Shown: in pieces, positions 25,151-37,290 of the stretch
Layout of the letters: every line of letters starts with the position of its first letter
Numbering within the stretch: the stretch's first letter is position 1
Source of the DNA: Tillandsia leiboldiana
Lineage: Eukaryota; Streptophyta; Magnoliopsida; Poales; Bromeliaceae
Assembly: GCA_029204045.2 (NCBI GenBank)
Contig: CM055066.1
Span: 51,871,991-51,935,990, forward strand
DNA length: 64,000 nucleotides
Direction of reading: 5' to 3'
The notes under the pieces: model-generated
What the model was told of the DNA's origin: nothing
Databases searched by the model: none
What the model saw: the letters and a program-made list of their open reading frames with translations, nothing else
Translations under genes and position numbers: made by a program

Positions 25151-25461
25151 CAAACACACACACACACACACTCAAATGCTACTTTACACATAATGTTGTT
25201 AATGACTAATGAGACATGAATGTTCTAGGGTGAATCCTTTGAAAAGCAAAAGTAGTGAAGCACACAACTCATGCATTATCAAGCCAAAATTCCCTCCATA
25301 TATATCTATCCTCTTTTCCAGGTGGGGGAGGCACATGCATGTGTAAAGGACTACACTTTTTCTCCCCCAACCCACTTGGCCCAAAAAATTCACTCTATCA
25401 CAATCAAAACATCTCCAATTTGGTGCACCTCTCATCTTGTTGAAGAAGCCACAAATGTGTA

Positions 25462-25493
<32 letters not shown>

Positions 25494-25579
25494 CATTGGA
25501 CATTTCATGTTGTTTGTGAAATCCTACAACTAAGAAAATAAGATATCATTTTAAACACTATTATTTTCATAGCAAAATA
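24953..25579. other. Intergenic with CT and AC microsatellites
   Basis: Holds (CT)n at 25090-25146, (AC)n at about 25152-25171 and a T run at 25463-25493. No supported coding sequence. Confidence 0.7.
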
Positions 25580-25870
25580 TTTCATGTGCTTGGATCAAAG
25601 TGATTATCTGGTGGGCGATTTGGTCTATTTAGAATAAAGTGATTTTTCAACAGATCGGTACGGATCTCCCTTGCGGTGTCTTAGATCAAAAGTCTTTTAA
25701 AACAGTGGGAGGAGTCCTCCATGGAGCACATCGGTGGGTGCGACCGTTGTCTAGTGAACTTGACTCTTCCGTAGGAGTATTTTTTTTTTTTTTTTCGGAC
25801 CCGTGCTGACTCACCGATTGTTTTGCTTAGTTTTTTTTTTTTAAATAAAAAAGTAGCGTGCTACCTTTCT
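25580..25870. mobile_element. Probable LINE 3' fragments
   Basis: The + strand reads like the tail of L1 ORF2 (around VIFQQIGTDLPCGVLDQKS), with T-rich tracts. The end at 25835-25870 (gtagcgtgctacc) resembles, in inverse orientation, the 3' ends of the LINE relics near 21.13 and 48.69 kb. Too decayed for a firm call. Confidence 0.4.
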
Positions 25871-25874
25871 CATT

Positions 25875-25935
<61 letters not shown>

Positions 25936-25937
<2 letters not shown>

Positions 25938-26169
25938 TTAGGCTAGAATATTATCGATAGCACCAAGTCATTAGTGCTATCAAGTTTTTAGCCATTGGAT
26001 TAAAAAATGTGTGGTTAAGATGATAGTGGTCCCCTAGGGTTTACTAGGTGGTTGGTTGAATAGTAAAAATTTTAGGGGACCACTATAATCCCAACCACAT
26101 ATCTTTTCATCTAACGGCAGAAAACTTGATAGCACCAATTACTTAGTGCTATGGATAGTATTGTAGCCG

Positions 26170-26174
<5 letters not shown>
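25936..26174. mobile_element. TA-embedded MITE, copy 1
   Basis: Terminal inverted repeats of the type GGCTAGAATATTATCGATAGCACC, with an internal pair around ggtcccctag / aggggaccac. It is flanked on the left by (TA)n plus (GA)n and on the right by a long (TA)n tract. Same family as 62321-63124 and 63499-63738. Confidence 0.8.

Positions 26175-26261
<87 letters not shown>
26172..26261. repeat. (TA)n microsatellite
   Basis: About 45 TA units directly abutting MITE copy 1. Confidence 0.95.
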
Positions 26262-26263
<2 letters not shown>

Positions 26264-26683
26264 CATGTGCTAAATTTTACTTGTAGTGTGAAAAAAACGA
26301 AGGGTACAATCTGATCGCATAAAAATACGATCTACGTTCCTATTGATAGAAAATACGAGACATTTCATATAATTTTGTTAGCTATAAAAAGCCTATGGTA
26401 CTTTATAGCTTATCTTAATTATTCTCTTGCACAACAAATTGCATCAATTACTTTTCTACATTTTGTTATTATCTCAAAAAATTGGTGAATTCAATTACTA
26501 AACTTTAGACAAATTTATGTATAAGAAATGCAAAAGAACAACAAGAATTAAATAAATTGGTCAATAAATTTTACCGCATTTTATAATTTAGCCTTATTAT
26601 TTATTTATTTTTTAAGCACATAAAAAAATATTATTATGAAAATCAGACCAAATATACACAAGTAACAGTTCATTTTCTACAAG
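26262..26683. other. Intergenic, nothing recognised
   Basis: AT-rich, no supported ORF. Confidence 0.5.
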
Positions 26684-26691
26684 AATTTAAA

Positions 26692-27282
26692 GGGATTTTT
26701 TTAAAAATAACCCTAATAAATTTAGAAATTTAGAAAATAACGTTGTAAAAAAATTATTTGTAAAACTAACCCTGCTTTTGCCAGCAGGGCGCCACGGGGG
26801 CTGGAGGACCCTGAAGACGCTGAATCGTTCAGCGTCTTCACAAAAACCCTGTGAAGACGCTGAATGAATCAGCGCCTGCACTATATGCCTGCACTATATG
26901 TGCTGAAGGCGCTGAACCATTCAGCGCCTTTAACGTTTATATTAAAGGCGCTGAACCATTCAGCGCCTTTAACATTTATATTAAAGACGCTGAACCATTA
27001 GCAGACTTATCCAACTCTCGCGCGAAAATTGGTGAAGTCCTCGGCGCCTTCATAGTATGTGTTGAAGGCGCTGAATGATTCAGCGCCTTCAGCACATACT
27101 ATGAAGGCGCTGATTCATTCAGCGTCTTCACAGAGTTTTTGTGACTACGCTGAATGATTCAACGCCTTCAGGCACCCGTGGCGCCCTGCTGGTAAAAGCA
27201 GGGTTACTCTTATAAATATTTTTTTTACAGCGTTATTTTCCAAATTTCTAAATTTATTAGGGTTAATTTAAAAAAAAATCCC
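26692..27282. mobile_element. Palindrome-array MITE / foldback-like element with 8-bp TSD
   Basis: Flanked by aatttaaa on both sides (26684-26691, 27283-27290). Long terminal inverted repeats (about 110 bp) start GGGATTTTTTT and run inward to ccagcagggcgccacgg. The core (about 26805-27170) holds seven or eight copies of a short palindrome, GGCGCTGAA-n-TTCAGCGCC or a variant. A near-perfect palindrome of about 70 bp is centred near 27079. No ORF of note. The 8-bp TSD points to hAT, but the termini are not classical, so the superfamily is left open. Confidence 0.85.
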
Positions 27283-27290
27283 AATTTAAA

Positions 27291-27668
27291 TGTAAATAAA
27301 TGCTTTTTGGTTTTTAGATTCAACAAGATATGCCCAATTTTGCATTTCATTCAACAGAGCCAAGAAATATTTGATAGTGGAGCTGAAAAACCCCAGAAAA
27401 GGAAAAAAAAAGAAGAAGAAATAAAGAAAAGGAGGTGATTTGATTCCTTGGGAGATGGAAACTGTGGCCACCAATCTCATGCTGCACCCTCTTTGTCCTC
27501 ACATTGCTGAAATTTTAGCCACCCCCCATCACTACTTCCCAGGAGCAGCAGTCTTCCCCTCCCCTCCCCTCCCATCCCTGCTTTTCTTTCTTTGGGCTTC
27601 TCCACCTTTCCCCTCCTGCTTTTTGGCTTTAACACTACTTTTTATTTACTCAGCTTCAGCTTTCCCCT

Positions 27669-27719
<51 letters not shown>

Positions 27720-27831
27720 GGAATGCTCCCTCCTCCATCTCCATCTCCATCTCTTGAAGAGATTACTAAGAAAGAAAACCCAACTGGGTCTTCTTAAAAA
27801 GAAAAAGAGAAAGAACTCTTTTTAAACATCA
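27291..27831 (+). promoter_or_regulatory. Promoter/5' UTR region of the GH17-like/X8 gene
   Basis: Pyrimidine-rich leader with (CT)n at 27673-27718, a common feature of plant 5' UTRs, ending 30 bp before the ATG. No TATA box could be assigned with confidence. Confidence 0.45.
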
Positions 27832-30305
27832 ATGGCTACTACAAGGGTTATTATGGCTCATCATGGCCTCCTCCTCCTCTTCTCTCTCCTCCTATCCCTC
27901 CACCCTGCTGCTTGCTCTTCAGGTCAGTCTATCACTCATTCTCCTCTCCCTTTCTTTCTGCTGCAGTTTACTCTTATATTGAACTACAAACAACAACAAC
28001 AACAACAAAAAAGAAAGACAAGAAGAGACAAAGAATGAGAGTTTCTCATTACTCCCTCTTTGATAGCTACTTTTAGATTGCTATAAACCACTTTCCCCTT
28101 CTTATAATATTACACAACTGTTTCAAAATCTCTGTTGCATTTTCTTTTTTCTTTTTTTTTTCCAGGAGCCTTTGTGGGGTTCTCATATGATGCACAATCT
28201 TCTTCATCTTCACCCACAGAAGCACTATCTTTCCTTCACAAGAACAGACTCTCCCCTTCACAGTACAGAATCTTCCTGGCAAACCCACACCCCTTCTTAA
28301 ATCCACTGTCCAAATCTGCTGTCCCTGTTGATCTGTTTCTGAAACAGTTTGACACTGAAAAACCATCACAAGCAAATGCTTTAGCTACCTCTTGGGTAGA
28401 AACCCACATCATAAGCACTCTCCCCTATCTTAACATCAGCAACATCATTGTAATCACCAATGAGAAAGCCCTCCCCTCACTCCTCCACACCCTGAACTCA
28501 CTCTACTCTTCCCTCAAAGCCTTCGGCCTCGATAGGGCCGTAAAAATCTCGGCGATGTTCTCCCTCTCCACCCTCGAAACCGTCGAGAAAACTCGGAACA
28601 AGGATTTTCGGAGAGTCGTAGAATTTGTAAAGAATTCGGGGTCATTTGTGCTGGTAGAGACCTTTGTAGATGGAGAACTGAGCTTATCTGATGGGTTTGT
28701 TCAATCCACTGCACAAAGGGCTCTAACTACTTTGAGTGCTCTATCCAACTTAGAAGAAACCATTCCCTTAGTTTTCAATGTGAAGAGCTATGTTTCCCCC
28801 AGTGATGTAGAAGTAGCTCAATTCAGCGGAAAAATGAAAAGGTCTTTAGATATGTACCCTGCCATAAACAAAAGGGTTTGGGGTTTTTATGTGGATGTAT
28901 CTCATGTGAGGGAAACTCAGAAGGAAATACTAAATTGGGAGGAGGAACTGATTTTCCCTTCTTCTCATAGAGAACTGATGCTGCTTGACCATGAAAGGAG
29001 TACGACGGTCCGCGACACTTACGCTCCGATAACAAACCCCGTCACCACCGCGCCCATCACCGTCCCTTCCACGAACCCGTCGCCGGGGATAGTGACCGTC
29101 CCTTCGACCAATCCTGTCACCGTTCTTCCCACTAACCCCTCCACGACACCTATCACAATCCCTCCCGCGAATAATCCGATGCCGATGCCGACACCGACAC
29201 CTGCGACCACTCCAGTACCGGTCACAAACCCTAACCCTACACCGATAACCACTCCTGTCGTGCCCGTCACGAATCCAGCGACGACTCCAACGACAGTTCC
29301 TGCGACCAATCCTGTTACGACTTATCCATATACGCCGACTTATCCATATACACCGCCCGGGGGTTACACACCTTCTGTAACGCCGCCTGTCACTGTGCCG
29401 AGCACCGTGCCGGTTACACCTGCAGTAGCAGGTCAGACTTGGTGTGTGGCAAAGACCGGTTTGTTGGATTCGGCGCTCCAATTGGCACTGGATTATGCCT
29501 GTGGGATTGGGGCTGCGGATTGCTCGGCGATCCAACCGATGGGCAGCTGCTACAATCCCAACACGCTTCAGGCTCATGCATCCTACGCTTTCAATAGCTA
29601 CTATCAGAGGAATCCTTCACCAACAAGTTGCGATTTTGGAGGGACAGGGATGATCATCAATGTTAATCCAAGTAAGAACACACTTGCAATTCAAGCATCC
29701 TTTCTTGATTACGAAACCAGAGCTTTTGCAAAAGTGTTGTCACGTACAACTTTTCGCAGAAGCAGTAGTAACTTTTCCATTGATATCCTCCCCAACAGCT
29801 GTAGCAGAAGCTGGAGCTTTAAACTATAGCTGCTACTTTTGGGTTTGAAAAACTCATTTCCATTTCCGGTTTTTTGTGAAGAAATTGATCTCTGGAGCTT
29901 TTTGCAGGTGCAGGGACATGCATTTATCCAACTTCAAGGTAAACACTGCTATGAAAAAGTAATATCGTATAATATAAATGCTTTCTATTCAACATGCATG
30001 GCGTGACGTTCCTCGCCTCTTGCATTCGCAGCGGGGTCTCCGGCTATAATCCTACAGCCACAACTCCTCCTACAGCCACTACCCCTACGGCCACTACTCC
30101 CACTTTCACTCCAGCTTCAAGTTATGGTTCGACTCCTGGTACGGGTTCTGGTTCGTCGGTGTTGAACACGAACAACTCGGGCTCGAGCACAGTATATGGG
30201 TCAGACAACCCAACAGGCGCCGTCAGCTATTCATTGTCTCTCTCCGTTGGATGGACCTCCTTATATTTTGTGATCACCTTAGGCTATATCAGAGGTAGGC
30301 TCTAA
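27832..30305 (+). CDS. Degenerate GH17 + X8 (CBM43) domain protein, probably GPI-anchored
   Basis: Exons 27832-27922, 28166-29671, 29908-29938 and 30032-30305 give about 633 residues in one frame. Order: signal peptide (hydrophobic GLLLLFSLLLS, about residues 11-27); a GH17-like half-domain (about 31-310) starting GAFVGFSYDA and holding IIVITNEKAL, where true beta-1,3-glucanases have a VGNE-type proton-donor motif; a Thr/Pro-rich linker of TNP-type repeats (about 315-450) that includes YPYTPTYPYTPP; an X8 domain (about 454-540) from TWCVAKTG, with Cys residues and the SYAFNSYYQ motif; a second Thr/Ser-rich stretch; and a hydrophobic tail (about 25 residues) typical of GPI-anchor signals. The second half of GH17, with the nucleophile Glu region, is not seen, so hydrolytic activity is doubtful. 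It is likely a cell-wall or plasmodesmal callose-binding protein (inference). Confidence 0.85.
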
Positions 30306-31432
30306 GTTAGTGTTGTGATCTAATTCAGGTGCCGAAAACAGAATGATGGGTAGAGCGAGAACAGCTTCGTAGTGGTAGTGTTACTTCTCCGATAGTTAGA
30401 GTAATATTCATATACAATGAGTTGTAAAGAACAAATATGATGTGTATATGGACTAAGTAGATGAGTAGAGCTTGGAAGTGCCTCTCTTTTAGAACACTGT
30501 TGATGCTTCATTTGGGAGATGTAAATCAACTTTGTGAAAAGGTTAAAAAAAATAACAAAATGTTTATGGATGCACAGACAAATGAAGTGTAACAATAGTA
30601 CCTGTCAACACGAAGAAGGATGCTAGTTAGTAATCTTCATCGCCATCTCTTGTTTGCGATTCTGTTTCTGTACATCTGCTGGACCATAAACACTAACAGA
30701 TCACATAGAACAATCACTTTTATAGATATAAAGAAAAAAGAAAACTAAAAAAGAATAATCAATACAAACTCAAGCACCAGGTGTCTGCAAATTCTTGTTA
30801 TCTCTTCACAACCAGTTTGAATTGTATTCAGATATACAAGCTTGAATCATACATGTAGAGGAAAAATGAGATAAAACCCTAATACATCTTCAATATAGAT
30901 AGATAAATTTGTATTGTGGATTATTCTAGCTCGATCAATCCGTGGGGTGCGACCAATTTAACTGCATGATTCCACCATGTAATAAAGTAACAAATATTTG
31001 GAGAACATAAAGATCATACAAGAAGAGATTTTGAAGGCATGTATTAGTGCAATATAACCTTTACATAATGCATGATAATATATGGTTTACATTTAGTGCC
31101 CTTTGTAAAAGAAAGAATTGTTTCAACTAGTGAAAGGAAAACCTTTCATTTGAGGGCACAAGAGCTAGACAGAGAATACATATCGAGGAATTTGTTCCTG
31201 ATGTTCGATACCAAATTTCCAAAATCTATACATGTTTTATTCTGTGGATACAATGCAGTCGAACTTATATCTACATGAGCGACCAAATATGTTTATCACT
31301 AATCTGAAAGATAATATGAGAGATTACAACAGCGGGATGCTTTAATGTACAGAACAATGAGATCTAACAAAGAAGAAATGACTATGAAACCATTAATTTT
31401 TGAATAAAAGATTTATTATGATAAAACTTCAT
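30306..31432. other. Convergent intergenic region
   Basis: Lies between the 3' ends of the X8 gene (+) and the BED/hAT-like gene (-), and so should hold both 3' UTRs. No other coding segment was recognised. Confidence 0.6.
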
Positions 31433-34400
31433 CTAATCACTGAGATCATCATCGAGAAAGTTAAGATCACCACCATCTTCGTCACTAGCAGTAGCCATAG
31501 AAGCAGGATGAACCTCTAAAGACTCGACTACCTCAGGCAAAGGTATACTGCTTGTATGAGGTTTCCTCGACATTGCATCTAAATACATATTCTCGTTCAC
31601 TTCCTTTAAGTATGGCTCCTGTTCCGTTTCATTATAAAGAGACTCCTACATTCACAACAGGCAATCTGATCAAGTGATATACCAAAAAAGAGTGAACGAA
31701 TCAAAGAATAAAGATACTTCTACATGTATATAACGGCAAATTCATACATTTATGTACATATTCTTGTAAATTCTCAATGTTCATATATGCTCCTTGAAAC
31801 TGCAGTCGTTTACAACAATATCCTTATCTTATGTTGAGGAGTCTCCAAATTAATGGGCGAAAGTTGGTTTTTTCTTAGCATTTTTTATTTTTTTAAGAGA
31901 GGCATTTTTTAACTAGACACTATATATGGAAGAGATTAAGTTTTTGGAGGGTTTGCAGTTATATGCATTAAAAAAATATACCTCGCCTCCTGGAGAAGCT
32001 GGTTTGTCAATCTCAACAACCCAGTTTTCCAACAATCTCTCTAGTAGAGCACTGTCAAGGGAAATTGAGCCATCATCCGACCTGTTAAATTGCCATTCGC
32101 GAAGACGTAAGTTGTAATGGGCGTAAGTAAGATCTTTTAATCTTTTTTGGGCCAAACGATTGCGTCTGGTACTGTGAATTTGATCAAAGGCACTCCAGTG
32201 GTGTTCGGAACCACGAGATGTACATGTCTGGCTCAATATGCGAATGGCAATTCGTTGCAACTCGAGGCAATTGATCCCATGTTGTTGCCACCAGGCAGCT
32301 GTGATTGAATAAACAGAACAAAAAAGAAAATTTGAACCCATGGTTTAGCATTACAATCTAAATTTTTGAAAGTTTGCAATCCATATTAGTCAAATATGAT
32401 TACCTGGATCCAGCTCCATCCTTGTACTCAAAGCCAGTTCGGTTCCAAAATCAGCTTTTGCAAAAACAAAATCTGAAATCTAAGATAAATAAGATGACAA
32501 ATAGAGCACATTAAAAGAGAGAAGAGAAAAGAAACCAACGAAGCTTCTTGGCAAAATGAATAATAAAGGCTCAAACAAAAGGAAATCTCCCTACAGAATA
32601 TTTGTCCTATTTGACCTGCAAGCTAAGTGATAGATCTTGCCTCAGAGAACACTCACAAAGAACAAAGGAGTGAAATCTTGTAGTTTCGAGGGTGATATAT
32701 ACAGGTTTCAACATTCCACCCGCGGGAGGTGGTTTGAAAATTGGGACATTCAATTTAGCCATTACTAAATTTCACAATTCAAACAATGTGAGTACCTGGG
32801 AAGCAGCAGAAACTCTCCTTCCGTTATCCGGTTCAAGTCTAGTTATGCATTCATTCAAGCCACGAATAACCTCAGGAAGCTACAAATTAGATCATGAAAA
32901 ATGCAGAATTAGGTGCAACATCACACCACATCATGATGAAACATTCAGTCTAAAAAAAGAAAAAAAGGTAACATTCAATGCTTTAAGCATACCGCCATGA
33001 AGTCTGGTCGATATCTAAAGGACGGGTTCAAGAAGTAAGCAGCAACATAGAGAGGATGGTTGAAAACCGCATTCCAATGACTGTCCATTACAACCCAGAA
33101 AGGCCCATACTTTTTCTCATCTTCGCCATGGACAGCTTTAATAGACAGCTTAGCTCGGTACATGTCATTATATATCGACGGCATGGACAACCCTTCATTG
33201 CTTTCCGCTTTCTTAAGTATCTGCAGAACCGGGTCTACGGTTTTTTTCACATATTGAATCTTCTTCCAGAATGTGGGATTAAGCACAATCTTTTCTACTT
33301 CTTTGCCCGCATCTGATTTGGACAATTGGGATGAAACCCATTTGCTCGATTGGAACAGCTTCTTGAGAGAAGCCCTTTGATCTAGCAAGTTTTGCAATGT
33401 AAGAAAAGTAGTTGCAAACTTTGTTATTGATAATTTAAGAAGTTCCTTCCCCTCTGTTAATTCTTCTTTCATAAGGTTCAATAACCACATGCAATTATAA
33501 ATGTATCGCGTAATCTTTTGACCTTTTTCGATGCATTCTCTGACCCATTTTATCTTCGCAAAATCCTCGAGAATTTGATCGATGCAATCAGCAGCAGAAG
33601 GTGTCCAGAATAAGCTTCTTCTCTTCTCCTCTAGCATCTTTCCAGCAGCTCTATAGTATGAAGAATTTTCTGTGAGTACCTACAGTACGAAAAACTGCCA
33701 TTAGAGAGACTGTTAACATTCTCAGAGAAAACAAGAAGAGGATTGGACAATTTCCCAACAATTTTATGAACGGTAATGTATGAATAGTCCTTGTACCATC
33801 CTGATAGAGTGACTTGATCCCTGAACCTTCAGTCCCTAAACTTTCTTATAAATTGCAATTTCATTCCTAACTATTCTAACATTTCCTACTCTAGTAAAAA
33901 TGACTTGTTTCCATTTACTTGAATCAGGGTTAAAAAGGCCATTTTACAGCAAAAAACAATGGATTTATTTATTTATTTATTTAACTCTTAACAGCCCGGT
34001 ATGGAATTGAAACATATGAGGAAGTACGGGGACTAAAAAGTTTAACTGGAAAGTCAAGGGAACAACTCGCAATATCGGAATTCGTGCTAGACTGCTAGTG
34101 CATTTAAACTTTTATGAGTAGTCTACTTAAAAGAGTAGAGAGATTATGAAAATAAATCTGGTACCTGCACCACATTTGCCTCACCTACTTCCTCCACAAC
34201 TTTGTCCAACAACTTAAAAAGCTGTGTAACATCTTTTACAATATGAGATGCATCTATGGAGGAAACGAAGTACGTTCCTCTCGGGCAAGACACTAAGAAG
34301 TTAATTATTGTCCTTCCCTGCACATCTTTCCAGCTGTCTGCCGTAATACTACATCCGGTAGTAGCCCACGAAGCCTTAATTTCCCCAAAATATTCTTTTA

Positions 34401-35138
34401 TTGTCTCCACTTCATCATTAAGAGACCTATTAGCAAGTAGTTTGGTTGTTGGGCGTTTAATTTCATGACCATATTGAGCAACTAAATCTAGCATCTTGTG
34501 GAAGTATGGTGAATCCGCGACATTAAAAGGTATAGCTGCGTAACAAAAGAATTTACAAATAGCAGATATTACTTCTTTATGGCCTTTCTTATCTGCCCCT
34601 CCCTTTTGTTTTGAATGCTTAAAGGACAAAGAAGAGTTCTCCTTTTGGGAAGTGGCATAGAGAGAGTCTGTAGTTATATGTCTAGATTTTTTCTTCATGG
34701 CATTACCACAAGAAACATCTTGATCGCCGACAAAATTATTTGCATTATTTCTTCCACTAGCAACTTCCTCCTCCTTGTCATTTTCTGTATGCACGTAAAA
34801 TGCCGAAACTTCTTTTGTTTCTATCCTTCGCCTTCTACCCGTTCGATGCCATTTCATGTTTTCTTTCATCTTTAGATACACTTCCTCCGGAGCCATTTTA
34901 CAATACGCGACTTCTCCAGGTATTCTCGCTAAATGTTGCTTAAACCGGTTTATACCACCGCTAACTATTTTCTCGCAATAATTGCATTTTACCTTCTTTT
35001 TCTTTTCGTCTTGAGCAACACCATGTTCCCAACCGGGGTCCACATACCCTAACGAGCGAAGCGAAGTTATAACCGTAACTAAGCTTTGATCATTCACTTC
35101 CTTTCTTAATTTCCTTTTATAGTGGATAGAGTTTTCCA

Positions 35139-35186
<48 letters not shown>

Positions 35187-35487
35187 TGGAGTGGACATCA
35201 AAAGTGGGTTCCTTTTCTTTCTCTTCTAGCTGCCGTTTTCTTGTAGATCTATATCCTTCAAGATTTTCTTTCATTTTCATGTACACCTCTTCAGGGGCCT
35301 TTTTGCAATATGTGACTTCACCAGAAATTCTTGCTAAATGTTGCTTCAGTCTGTATATTCCACCACTTACTATCTTGCCACAGTAGTTGCATTTTACTTT
35401 CTTCTTCCTCTCATCTTGAGGAATGCCGTGTTCCCATCCAGGGTCCATGAAACCTGTTGACCTAAGGGGAGCCATCTCTTCAACCAT
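31433..35487 (-). CDS. Double BED zinc-finger, DUF659, hAT-dimerisation protein (domesticated transposase-like)
   Basis: Exons on the minus strand: 35487-34165, 33679-32993, 32879-32796, 32479-32404, 32298-31982, 31645-31433, giving about 899 residues in one frame. Two BED fingers: first around residues 10-70 (WEHGIPQDERKKKVKCNYCG, then LKQHLA), second around 145-205 (WEHGVAQDEKKKKVKCNYC, FKQHLA). Between them lies a run of about 15 Asp encoded by (ATC)n on +. A DUF659 region (about 330-480) has ITADSWKD and FVSSIDASH. The hAT C-terminal dimerisation segment (about 665-775) has WWQQHGINCLELQRIAIRIL and LVSQT-like ILSQTC. No terminal inverted repeats were seen around it. An intact intron-rich frame suggests a host gene with DNA-binding or regulatory function (inference). 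An upstream in-frame TTG region is excluded because an acceptor (TTGCAG) precedes it. Confidence 0.87.
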
Positions 35488-37290
35488 TTGAAACTTAAGA
35501 CAAAAGCTTATACTTTTCGCCTTTCCATCGAGCTTCTGCAATAGCAGTAATGTAAATTATGAACAACCAAGAGATACTTATCCTAACAGTTTTCGTAGCA
35601 TTTTCAAATAAGTAAGATGTCTGATCTCTCCTTTTTCTTACCTTTCACTATTATTCGTTTAAGTCATCTCCATCAATTAATTTGAGATTCCGTTGAATTT
35701 AACAAAAACTCTGTTAAGTTTAACGGCTATTAATGTTTTTCCTTATGACGACGGAATTGCAGGTTCTGTAAATTGTTTGAAGGTCAATAGCTAAGGGAGC
35801 CTGAAATTTCAATAGAATCTCCAATTCAACTGATGGAAATAACTAAAATAGTGAAGCAATAGTTGAGATCGCGTTAATACAAAATAAAAAAATAGGAGGG
35901 TATAATTCGAAATGGACTATAGGCAACAAAAGTATGGTTTCTAACTTTTTAAAATTGATCCTTTTTTACTTTAGTTTTTACCATGAAGAAAATTCTTTCA
36001 GATGGGTAATCCAGGAGAGAAAATTTACCAACACTAGAATAGAAAAGAAAGATTAACTTACCTTACCTGGAGAACGATAATCCTTCGTCACGATTCTGCC
36101 CTTAACTCATACAGAATTATGAAATGCAAAAATTGATATATATTCTTGCGCAATTGAGTGCAGTTCGATTTGATATTAACACCACAATACTTGTCTATCA
36201 CGGCCAAATCTTATAAAATAGAAAAGTGATCCCTGAACCTATTTAAATTGAAATTACATAATCAGTTTTGAAAGGATTAATTAAAAGGCAAAACAAAAGA
36301 AAAATGAGGAAATATGACAATATGCTTATTATGTTGATGTAACTGATGAAGAGGGAATATAAAACTTTTTGGTGATTTCCATTTGTGCAAGGAATACCCT
36401 AAATCCTGATATTAAGAGAAACTTAACACCGACCGCCAATAGATGTTACGACAACCACAAAAAACAGGTTAGCTTCATGATTTTGTTATTTTTCTTAAGA
36501 TGATCTTCATTCATTGAAGTACAAAGTTACACAACTTTGATTAAAGAGTAGAAATGTGCGAAAAGAAAAATGAAAAAAAAATTCTTAAATTCCAAATACT
36601 GGCGAAATTTGAACTGAATATAATTCCAGCTGCAGTAAGTCCAGTTACTCAGATGAATCTACATTATCAAATTCCTCTTTGGAGTATCAAATTCCTCTTT
36701 GGAAGAACCCGTATCTCTAATTTCAAATGAAAGAAGCATCGAAAGCCACTGAAATCACAAGTCCAAATTTCAAATCCTTAAATGGTGACACAAATCGAAC
36801 AAGCATGCTACCCAACTACAAATCATCATTATATAAGCAGTTCATACGAACAGTTTCCACAATTCCATCAATAGTCGATTCAAACCGTAAACCCTAACAA
36901 CAGCTTAGAATGTAGGGGATCGAGCCTTAAATCGAGATTTTTATCTCAAATTAACGCACAATTACCACACAAACCGCGCACAAACCGCGATCGGGGAGCG
37001 AAAAGGAGGGATCTGGGAATTACCCGAGTGGGAAATTCGATCTGATCCTCAGTTTCGGTGTCGCCGAGCTGTGTTCTTCGTCCCCGCCCCAGTACGTTTC
37101 TCGCGCGTTGACTCGGAACGAGATTTAGGGCCGAGTCGGGGACGGGGTAATGCCGACTCGGCATCGAACCGGTCTCTGCCGGTTCGACTCGCAATCCGGA
37201 CGGGTTCGGGCAAACTCGCAACCCGGACGGGTTCGGGCAAATGAATCCGGGTTGGTGGAGCTCCTGTCCCGATCAGCTCCGAATGAATAA
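35488..37290 (-). promoter_or_regulatory. 5' UTR exons and promoter region of the BED/hAT-like gene
   Basis: Possible donor sites on the minus strand at about 36069 (CTCCAG/GTAAGG) and about 37024 (CCACTCG/GTAATT), the latter closing a GC-rich block at 37025-37225, suggest one or two non-coding leader exons. Small direct repeats occur at 37190-37240 (acccggacgggttcgggcaa, twice) and 36665-36705 (tcaaattcctctttgga, twice). Exact exon limits are inferred. Confidence 0.4.

Noticed and set aside
26800..27180. Repeated GCGCTGAA...TTCAGCGC units as a CRISPR array
   Set aside because: Units are palindromes with irregular spacing inside a transposon with TIRs and TSDs, in a eukaryotic genome.
28930..29577. 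215-codon Arg-rich minus-strand ORF
   Set aside because: Antisense shadow of the Pro/Thr linker of the X8 gene.
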